Assembly (NCBI GenBank): GCA_013176395.1 | Contig: JABMLP010000024.1 | Span: forward strand, 558,001 to 622,000 | From: Venturia oleaginea | Taxonomy: Eukaryota > Ascomycota > Dothideomycetes > Venturiales > Venturiaceae | Reading direction: 5' to 3' | Length of the DNA: 64,000 bases | In this document: positions 55,135-64,000 of the stretch, piece after piece | Layout: each line of letters starts with the position of its first letter | How positions within the stretch are numbered: the stretch's first letter is position 1 | Notes under the pieces: model-generated | What the model saw: only the letters and a program-made list of their open reading frames with translations | What the model was told of the DNA's origin: nothing | Database searches by the model: none | Position numbers and translations under genes: made by a program

Positions 55135-56395
55135 GATTACGTCTTGGAGAGTGAATATCGACAAGGTGATAGTAAACAATTGACTTGTTGATGGTAGCAA
55201 TACTGCATCAAGATCAATTGGTATCTAAGCCCGTTCTCCTGAGGTTGAAACGTACAGAGTAAAAAGCATAAACATCCGCAGGCTGCAGCTGTAGATCAAT
55301 GATGCTGTCATCCCATACGCGTCAACGGCCCGATAGACCCCTCGTCTGTTCTGTTCCCAGACGCCATCAATCCTCTCACATTCAACATTCAACATATTGT
55401 TCATCAAGCCCATCTCCATTAAGAGAGCAACAATGGAGAGCTGAAGAGAATCAGAATCCTACGCAAGAGAAGCCATCAATGACTACGGTTGATCTACCAG
55501 ACCCATTTCGCTCCGCATCCGCGGGATGACAAGGCTCAATCCGCCGGGAACTCTGCATACAGCTACTCTTCTAAAAGCTAGTCTTCTGAGATTATTTCGG
55601 GTCCCTCCATCGGTTCAGCTAGCCATAAAACTGCAGTGCTGCAAGGCCAAAGATTCCTGGGTTAAACAAGAAGCTCGTACGTACAACAGATAGCTGACCA
55701 GCTCAATCTTATCTGAAGGCAAGCGATCTAGATAGAGCTGGAAAAAAAGATGAAAAAGAAAAAAGCTCGTAGAGCCTTTACAAAGTCACGGACCGAACAC
55801 ATAGCGCGTTTTATTGACACATCTGCTGTGAGCATGTGGAGCAGAAAACAAAAGAGCTAGGATATCGGATGTTCTGGCTTCTACATCGACTTACTGTGAT
55901 AGAATAAAGTTCTCCTGGAAGCTTAGTAGGTTCTCGATGTCTTTCAATGTTGACTTGATTCACTCAACACCACGTGAAAAATCGAACGATCGAAGCACTC
56001 AACCTCTTTTTTAAAGTTGGAGGAGCCAGAAGCATGATAAATGTGGCTTCATCTACTGAAGCTGAATTTCAGCTCATCCTTTGTACTCCGATCAACCACT
56101 GCATAGTGCATACACGAAGATCGCCCTTGGGCTTCGTGTCCTTCGTCAATTGAGCAAGAGTCCTGGTCGCGCTACAGCACTCTGAGGTCGTACAGTACAT
56201 CCACACTTGCTACATTATGCCCCGCACCTTCCTTCGCATCTGGTTAAGGGTTGTGAAACATTTGTGTCTATAAAGTACTGCTCCATCTACTCGCGTCCTC
56301 CTCTCACTTCACCGATCCTTCAGTGATCTCAATTTACCCAGGAATTCGACTGTTTCTCATTTCACTTGGTATCTACCTCATTTCACTCTTCAAAA
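55135..56395. other. Intergenic between divergent genes
   Basis: 1.26 kb upstream of both the DUF4267 gene and DUG3. No convincing ORF, repeat or RNA; it must hold both promoters. Confidence 0.5.
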
Positions 56396-57544
56396 ATGTG
56401 CCGTTGGTTTGCTTACATCTCTCCTGAGGAGCCATGTCTTCTTTCAGACGTGCTTCTGACCCCATCCAATGCCATTTCGAAGCAGTGCTCTGAGCACTAC
56501 CTTCCCAAACTTCTTCCTCATGGGGAAGAAAGGGAGCTTGACGATGCCGATCAGATACTTCAGATGCGTAACAGCCTCTTGAATATGGACGGCCTTGGAA
56601 TTGCTGTATGATTGTCTCCCAATTGCCAGGTTCCAGACGAGAAACTGATCAATGATTAGTGGTACACAGATGCTGCCCAGAACTACATGTCCTCCGTCAA
56701 AGGCGCTCGACCTGCCATGTACAAGTCTCAACAGCCTCCATCCAATGACTTCAATTTTCGGTCTCTCTGTGCCAACACAGAGACAAAATGTGTCTTTGCC
56801 CATATCCGTGCTACCAGCGGATCCGTAGTCACTCAAGTCAACTCTCACCCATTCGTCTTTGGACGACATGTCTTTGTAAGTACTGAGTCGTATGTCAATT
56901 CCACAAAACCAACATACCCCACCCAGATGCACAACGGCGCAATCAGCAACTTCACCACCGTCCGCCGCGATATCAGTCACCTCCTAGGCTACGACGCCTT
57001 CAGCAACGTCCTCGGCAGCACCGACTCCGAACACGCCGCCGCCCTCTACATAACCAACCTAACCAACGCCGGCACCCGCGACACCTGGGAGCAAACATAC
57101 ACACTCAAAGAAATGACCGACGCTCTCGTAAAATCCGTCATCCAAATCATGACGCTCCAGCAAAAACTCGGCGAAAAGAATGCTCCCAATTCTTTGAATT
57201 TCTGCGCCACCGATGGCGAGAAAATGGTCGCTATTCGCTTTCGTAATCATGCTACTCAGCAGCCTCCAAGTTTGTACTGGTCTGAGTTCGCGGGGAGAAC
57301 TCTGAATCAGAAGTTCCCTGGGCAGCCGGATGCACCGGTTGAAAATCCAGAGGCGAGTAAGGAACCAAGGGAGAGGATTGGGAAACACACTATTATTGCT
57401 AGTGAACCTACTACCTATGATGAGGGGGAATGGAACTTGATTAGTAGGAATTGTGTGCTTACTGTTGATGAGTTTGGGGTTGAGACGGAGGTGCCGATTA
57501 AGTATGATGCCGTGTTGAATGCTAGGGATCTGTTGTATGGGTAA
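56396..57544 (+). CDS. DUG3: Class II glutamine amidotransferase DUG3 (glutathione degradation)
   Basis: Exons 56396-56605, 56660-56875 and 56927-57544 encode 347 residues. The second intron is 51 nt and in frame. The catalytic Cys2 follows the initiator Met (MCRWFAYISPEEPCLLSDVL), the hallmark of Ntn-type amidotransferases. Other landmarks are NMDGLGIAWYTD, CVFAHIRATSGS, VNSHPFVFGRH and MHNGAISNF, then a DSEHAAALYI substrate-binding element and HTIIASEPTTYDEGEWNLIS at the end. Dug3 acts with Dug2 to release glutamate from glutathione in the cytosol. All expected residues are present. It has no operon-like relation to its neighbours. Confidence 0.93.
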
Positions 57545-57832
57545 TATATTGTGCAGGGAGGCGGTGATGTTGTTGTTGATGGTTTGTTTTTGATATGTAG
57601 TCCGGTTAATCTTACCGGGTCTTGGTGACTGATGAACTTTAAGGTTTTTCTATGAATGAACAATAAATGCGTGGATTATATAGAACATCGTTTTTACTGA
57701 ATAGATTCTCGGAGCGCCATATACCATCGAGCTCTGCTATCTTTGCTTGTCAAGCGTCAAGAGAGAGCGGCGAGATTGAGTTTGAAACCAAAAGGTATTA
57801 TTAGTTTTGCGTGCTCGATAAATACCGTTGTA

Positions 57833-59659
57833 GAGTGTGGACCCCAGATATGACCCACGAAAATCAAACCTCGACATGTGAGAACACTGCGCGCCGCCCA
57901 CGTGCCACTGGCGTTTTAATAAAACCATCTAATAAATCCTCAGAATCCTCATCTTGCTCCTCCGAACTAGTCTCAACTATAATAACTTTGCGTTGGCGCC
58001 CCCGTGGCTTTTTTGCTTCAACGCGCGCCTCCTCCTCGCGGGCTATACGCAACACTTCCGTAGTCGAATAGACCGCAACACCCTCTAATCGAACTCTTTT
58101 ACCCTTTTTAGCCTTCTTCCGCTTCCGCAAAAGTTCGGATTGCTCAGCTATTTGTTTAGCTTGAATTGCAATGGTTGCATTTTGAGTTTCGCATAGGCGT
58201 ATCATACGCTCTGCATAGCGCCGTACCGGCGAAACAACGGCATGGCACTCGCGCAACGACTCTATGAACTTTTTGTTTGATTTTGATAGTTCAACTACTT
58301 CTGGAGGAGAGCTCTGTAGTAAAGAGAGATCGAGAGTAGTTATTGCGCGTGGTGTAATTGGTTGTGGAGCCGGTATAGGTGAGTCTTTCGGAAGCCCTCT
58401 GAGTACTCGCATAGGAAGCGCAGACCATAAGCCGGTGCCACGCCATCCACTAAGGATATTCTCCTTGCTCATAGCCCTTTCGCGTGCACGAGAGAGTAAT
58501 TCAATCCATTCTGAGCGTGGGATGCGCTGTGAACTGAGCCGGGAGATCGCATGCGTTTCGATAGTATGGGCCCGTTTAAACGCCGCAAACACGCCTACAT
58601 CAAGCGGTTGTAGTATATGTGAGCAGTGAGGAGGCATAATTAGGAGATCAATATTATGCTCCATGCAGTAGGCAATAAAATCGACCTGTATATGACTTCC
58701 ATGGCCATCCGCAACAAGTAAACGCTGGCGACCCGCAGCCTTCTCGCGGGTAAGAGGGTCGAAAACATTGATTAACCACGCCAACCCAAGGTTATTCGAG
58801 GTCCAGCCATTCTTGCTTGTTGCAAAGTGCCATCCCAGAGGTGATGATTCATTGATCCATCGCGTATTAACGTCCTGGCCTTTGAATATCAGGAGCGGCG
58901 CCAGCGCTTTGCCTGCGGCATTGATGCACTCAATCACTGTTACCCACTCCTGTTTGCCTCCGATCACCTTGTACTTCTGTGTACTGTCGAGGTGCACAAG
59001 CACCTTCAACGTCTGCTCTTCGCCAATACCAAATCCAGCCTCATCCATATTCCACATATGCGCAGGATCGTACTTATGCTCCTGGAGCATCTCTCCGACT
59101 GCGTCAAACCAGCGTTTTACATGCTCATATGTTGCCCCCTCGTTGCGTACATGCTCTAGCTGACGAGCATATACTCCTGCTATCTCAGGATGTCTTTTTT
59201 GAAAGCGCTGGATCCATTTATCGTTGATAGTGAAGCGTGGGGTGGTAGGTAGGATAAGATGTGACGCGTGCGTGTCGAATATGAATTGCGAGCTCTTTGA
59301 GCATCGGGTTGGTAATATCAGTTCCAGTATTTGTGTATCGCTTAATCCAGCGTACAAGAGTATCTTCTTCCGCGATGGTAAGAATTTGGGTCATTTCGTG
59401 GCTGGTAGAGTTCGTCAAGCCGCCGTTGAGCCTGCGCTGTAGTGTTTTGTTATCAACTTGAAAGAACTTTGCAGCAGCCCTAATAGACGAAAAGTCTTTA
59501 TTTTGTAGTGCATAAATAGCCTTTGATAGATGAACTTCGTAATCCGGCGATTTTTTGGATGATTTTGAAGGCATTGGTGGGGATAACGCGTGTAGCATGC
59601 GCTTTGGAGGATTTTCGTGGGTCATATCTGGGGTTGGGTCATATCTGGGGTCCACACTC
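57833..59659 (-). mobile_element. Complete pogo/Fot1-type DNA transposon with TIRs and TA duplication, transposase frameshifted
   Basis: The element is bounded by TA at 57831-57832 and 59660-59661. The left TIR (57833-57865, GAGTGTGGACCCCAGATATG...) matches the right end read in reverse (59659-59610), except that the right end carries an extra 17-bp unit (CCCCAGATATGACCCAA). The transposase runs leftward. A helix-turn-helix (FSSIRAAAKFFQVDNKTLQR) and CENP-B-type region lie in one frame (59655-59218). The DDD domain lies in another (59357-57864): MWNMDEAGFGIG, LLVADGHGSHIQ and HILQPLDVGVFAAFKRA. The two frames overlap at 59218-59357, so a single indel separates NPMLKELAIHI from HLILPTTPRFTINDKWIQRF. 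The stop codon overlaps the left TIR. Size (1.83 kb) and TA target fit the Tc1/mariner superfamily. The copy is non-autonomous unless the shift is bypassed. Confidence 0.92.
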
Positions 59660-61520
59660 TACACCAAACCGTCAGATAAGTTAGTAAGTTACACCGAGAA
59701 AGGTAAAACAACCAATCGACAACCAGCTACAACGAAATCATTGTTCAAACGAGCGGGCAAGCGGTATATCACCATCTCCTTCCTTCATCACAACAACTAC
59801 CTCTACCCATCATCCCCTCGATAAAACAGCAACCCTGTGACGGCACAGCACGTGATCATTAAATCACGTGCCGTGGCTCGTGCATTTTCCCTACTTAGTC
59901 GGAGTTTCCTTACGAAACTCTTACCTCTCTCTACCTTAGATCCTAAGTGTAATTCGGTGACATGTTCTGAAGTGCCTTGTGCCTTCGTATGGATATGCCG
60001 TGCCGTCACAAACCCAGTAACCCAGCAACCCCCAAAGCCCCGGCAACATCATCGCCCTGACCACTTATTTCCAAAACCAGCGATCTAGCTACCATTACAC
60101 CTCCCAAGAAAAAATAAAAAAAACGGGAAAATATGACCATTTCTTCCCATATACAACAACAACAACAACAACGCTACTTAAAATTATACAGCGTCACAAT
60201 TTCAAAGTATGCTCTAGTCCTAAAGGGTTTAGGACAAGACAGGACGGGACAGGAAGATAGTGCAGTAACGTACGTTTATGCGTTGATTCATGGAGAGATT
60301 ATACGGATACTTATGACAAAGGAGGAAAGGGAGAAGTATCGAGTATGCATCCATATCTATGTCTATATCTACGTAGGCACAGTATCGTCCTCAGATTCTT
60401 CAGCTACCAGTTCTAATCTCCAGAGCCATTTTGATATATCGTAGGGCCTAGTATATATCGAAGGTGGAATTCTGCCTTCTACCTTCTTGACGGGAATACA
60501 TATATAGGTTTAATTTGACTCGTAAATTTATTAGAGTAGGGATTTAGCCTTGCTAGATACGCGTTTACTTATGATGATGTAGGTACTTTGCCAAATGTGA
60601 ATGAACCGAGAGTTGTTATTCCTTGTACCGCTATCAAGATCAGCGCGGGAGGCGTATAAAAACCTTTTTTTAAAATAGTCGAGGATATGGAGTATATACG
60701 AGATCGGAATAGAGGGATTTAATTGAATGGATCTGGGTTCTGATTCTAGTCTATTAATCAACGAAAAAAAGTCCTACACCGTATTGAAAGCAGTGCGGTG
60801 CGTAAGATCAGCGCCTCAAATCCAATCAAGTAAGATACTAAGCAAAAGGATCGCATTGCGTATTATCGAAGACTCGGATACCCTCCCGCTTCCCATTATC
60901 ATTGGCAAAATCATCAAAGGCCTTTTTGGTCACGTAGGTCAAATAACACTATATAAACGCGGATTGGTACCAGTACCTCGCATAAATAAATGACTGGAAC
61001 TTCAAGGAAAGGAATCATATAAGATGCCTACACAGAATGTATTCAATCCACAGCAAGACTAGGTGTAACCAGTTTGCCTGCAGACGGGACATACCCCCGT
61101 TGTGACAAGTCGGCAAGCAACGCGCTTTTTTACTTGTCCGGCAGGACATGGGGTTGGAACGGTAACAGAGGATCCATCGATTGATCGTGCAACGTATGGA
61201 AAAGGGTCCGGGCAGACATGATGGTTGTGGGTTGAAAAGAGGTTTGTAGGCAGTTGAGAGTAGGTTGTTTCTGGAGGATACAAAAGGAGTAGCCTGTGAG
61301 ATGTGCGTCGATTGTCGAAGTTATTAACGTGTGTTGCTACTCGGCAGTTCCTGCCTTCATGCACGTACGTATTCTAGCGCCTGTACCTTTTCCCTTGGCA
61401 CTCGCATCTCCCTTTTGCAACTTCAAGCTTCTTATAGGATCCTGCCACCACCAACCTCTCTCGAGGAGTTGCTGATCGAATTCACGACGCTCAACCACTC
61501 CGCTGCCAACCGCACACTTG
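59660..61520. other. Gene-poor, AT-rich stretch with simple repeats
   Basis: About 1.9 kb without a supported gene. It holds a (CAA)n tract near 60151-60170, a (GGACA)n-like tract near 60235-60256, and a visibly AT-rich, TA-rich block from about 60430 to 60780 compared with its surroundings, which could be an old mutated repeat. The last 200 bp should contain the promoter of the Kelch-BTB gene. Confidence 0.5.
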
Positions 61521-63782
61521 ATGGCTTCACTTTCCGCCAACACGCTCACTCAGACACCCAATTCCTCCTCCACCTCACGCCAAAACGTCTCTCACACGAC
61601 CCCCGCCTCTGCATCTTCTTCGAACCATACCTTCCTAATGCCTGGAAGTCCTATACGACAACGGAAGGCGCAAGCAGAGAGCTACCGCCCACAGATCATA
61701 ACTACCGTCGGTGCCCGGCCCGCCTGCCTTGTCAACGCCTCAGTCACACATGTCGGAAACGATCAGATCTACGCGTTCGGAGGCTTCGACCAGTACACAG
61801 ATGAAGGTTGGTGAATGATTGATTCAAGAAAAACAAGGCAGCTTGTTGATTTGGTCGACTAGTCTACAACCATGTCCTGAGGCTGAACCTACAGTCTAAG
61901 CAGTGGAGCCTCGTTGACAACTATGGTGACATTCCGGGTGTGCGCATGGGTAAGATCCATGGTTCAAGAGAGGGCGGAACATGTAAGATTGACTTTCACA
62001 GGTCACACTGCAAACCTTTGGGGCGGAACCAAACTTCTGGTCTACGGAGGAGAGAACGAGCATCGCGCTTACCTTTCCGATGTAATCATATTTGACCTGC
62101 AAACTGCGCATTGGACTCAACCAGAACTTCATGGACCGACTCCGCGAGGCAGAGCCCGACACTCGGCTGTTATTCACAATGAGCGTCTCTACGTCTTGGG
62201 AGGCATGACTGGCCACGACAACTACGTTCTGGACGACATCTGCTACCTGGATCTGAAGTCCTGGACTTGGTCTCGGACCTGGAAATTCTCTGCCCGTTAC
62301 GACCATACATCATGGATCTGGGGAGGTAAGATTTGGATATTTGGAGGCATGGACGAAGAAATGAATCGATCCAACGATATTTCGTGGTTGGACATAAGAG
62401 GCAGCCCGGCGTTCGACTCTTCAACGACCTTTTCCGACCGTAGAGTTGCAAGCTCAAGATACTCTCCATCCACGGAACGTTCTTCAGCACCAGCGCCATC
62501 GCCGTCAGGCTACGCGGCGAATTCCAGCAGTCTGGCAACGGGTCCAACATCAATAGCCAGTCGTACTAGCCCTCCAGTTGCGCCCGGTAGCATATCGTCC
62601 CTCAAGTTTGTCTCCAGTCCAAATTTACCGAATCAATCACTTGGAGCGCATTTCCACATGTTCTCGTCAGGCTGCTTGTTGGATTTCGGCACGCCAGCCT
62701 CCATTATTTCGGCTGATCAGATAAGCCTCTCAGCACTGGACCTCGAAACACTTCGCTGGCAGAAACTCGCTGATGGTCAAGACTTGTTTAATATAAGCTA
62801 TCGCTGGCATTACTGTGCAATGAATGAGGATGGCACTCAAGCGTGGCTTCTGGGTTGCCCCTCGGAGCCTACAGCGAACGGCGCAGGTGCTGCAGAGGAG
62901 TATTTGAGTGATGTCCTGCCGGTCGATCTCCGTAAACTCGGTCTGTTGGGCAATGCACTCACTGAGGAAACGCGTCCTCAGTATTCAAAGATGCCAGCAT
63001 CAGATACCACTGCAACTTCTGCCTTGTGCAGCATTGGAACGGATCTGGCGCGGGTTTTTGACACACCTCCAGATTCAGGCAGCGGTACTGACTTTATCGT
63101 CACTGGCCAACCTGATGACTGGGATGACGAAATGATCGACGAGACATCGCCTCCATCGGAACCTATTCACGTTCACAAGCTCATCCTATCAGCTCGCTGG
63201 CCGCACTTTCAGAGACTGTACTCATCACAAATGCTCGAATTTCACACAAAGAAGATGCACATACCAGAGCCACACAGCGCGGTTCGGGCATTCTTGTACT
63301 ATCTTTACACGGACTCGATAATGGACGCCGACACTACCCTGGATGATGTGGCTGGTATGCTCGTTATGTCGAATATCTACGACATGCCACGATTGCGACT
63401 ACTCTGTGTCAATCGTCTTGGTAAAGAACTCGACGTACCGCATGCGGCATTCATCTGGGAGCGCGCTGGTACAGCTGGCGAAGAGTGGCTACGTCGACGT
63501 GCGGCGAACTACTGCATGACGCATTGGGGCCGGATCGTTCGAACGCAAGGGTTCAAGAATCTCAAACGAGCTGCCTTGGTGGAGCTCTGCGAAGAGACAG
63601 ACGGCGAGGGTAGAGTTGTCAGTGGCGAGGAATTGGAGCGAGTTGGTGGTCTTGGTGGGACCCAATATGGCATCAATGGAGCGGGAGGCCGAAAGAGAAA
63701 GGGCAGTGCACAGCAAAGCACTGTGGGCGAGGAATTGGACAGCGAGACCGAAGACGGTGAGGAGGGTATGGATGTAAGTTGA
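61521..63782 (+). CDS. Kelch-repeat and BTB protein, Ral2-like Ras regulator
   Basis: Exons 61521-61806, 61863-61949 and 62002-63782 (introns 56 and 52 nt) encode 717 residues. A Ser/Thr-rich leader (MASLSANTLTQTPN) precedes Kelch blades with repeated GG motifs: DQIYAFGGFDQYTDE, LLVYGGENEHRAYL, LYVLGGMTGHDNYV and IWIFGGMDEEMNRS. A long Ser-rich linker follows. The C-terminal third contains a BTB fold (IHVHKLILSARWPHFQRLYS; RAFLYYLYTDSIMDADTTLD). An acidic end finishes EDGEEGMDVS. This Kelch plus BTB order resembles S. pombe Ral2, needed for Ras1 activation in morphology and mating. A GTAAGT at 63774 could start one more intron, so the last residues are uncertain. Confidence 0.82.
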
Positions 63783-64000
63783 CTTTGAACGTGACAGCTA
63801 ACAGCGGGCGTTTGTGTATATCTTGATGGGAAGGAGTTCCGGTGTGATATCTTTGGCATGGCCAGGTGTGATGATTTATTAGAGGCGTTCGGTCTCGCAA
63901 GTCTAGCGAAATGATTTTGGCGAGCCAGCGAACTCACGAGAACATGTATCGACCATTACAGTCAATTGATCGATCACTTGCCTTGTTTTATGTAGATAAA
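63783..64000. other. 3' flank of the Kelch-BTB gene
   Basis: The remaining 218 bp hold either the 3'UTR or a short last exon following a possible intron (donor 63774, acceptor near 63805). Confidence 0.4.

Overview
The window is nuclear DNA from a filamentous ascomycete (Pezizomycotina). Evidence: genes split by short GT..AG introns (mostly 45-60 nt, CTAAC/CTGAC-type branch points), densely packed genes on both strands, typical fungal families (DPM2, PHO85, UTP11, CTF18, DUG3, a GH10 xylanase, a UstYa-like protein) and pogo/Fot1-type DNA transposons. Class-level placement (Leotiomycetes or Dothideomycetes) cannot be fixed by eye. I saw no rRNA or tRNA gene and no prokaryotic feature.

Layout. 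1-1.7 kb: the 3'-truncated splicing factor gene CWC22, divergent from DPM2. 2.8-8.6 kb: a decayed block holding a gene broken by stops, a frameshifted pogo/Fot1 transposase and an F-box/LRR-like remnant. 9-14 kb: complex I subunit NDUFB8, a secreted endonuclease/phosphatase-family protein and a TDA3-like FAD oxidoreductase. 14.9-17.4 kb: the most interesting region, a UstYa-like (DUF3328) oxidase gene divergent from a small secreted precursor with Kex2-cleaved tyrosine-containing repeats; this looks like a minimal, possibly decaying, dikaritin-type RiPP locus. 18.2-25.1 kb: PHO85, GH10 xylanase, a PPxY arrestin and a glycine-rich secreted protein. 25-30 kb: small uncertain genes, several tandem repeats and an amino-acid/choline-type permease. 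30.8-36.7 kb: a PTH11/rhodopsin-like membrane protein, a GNAT acetyltransferase and an unknown 621-aa protein. 37.4-39 kb: a glutathione reductase pseudogene. 39.3-43.5 kb: a GPI-anchor-like protein, an EthD-like protein, UTP11 and an SDR dehydrogenase. 45.5-57.5 kb: an unknown Pro/Gln-rich membrane protein, a BTB protein, CTF18, a CorA-like membrane protein interrupted by a stop, a DUF4267 protein and DUG3. 57.8-59.7 kb: a complete pogo/Fot1 element with TA target duplication and terminal inverted repeats but a frameshifted transposase. 61.5-63.8 kb: a Kelch-BTB protein resembling Ras regulator Ral2.

Themes. Conserved housekeeping genes are intact, whereas lineage-specific and duplicated genes often carry one or two frameshifts or stops. 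Some of the stops (TGG to TAG) have the C-to-T-at-CpA signature of repeat-induced point mutation. All joins, frameshifts and exon borders were worked out by hand reading and need transcript support.
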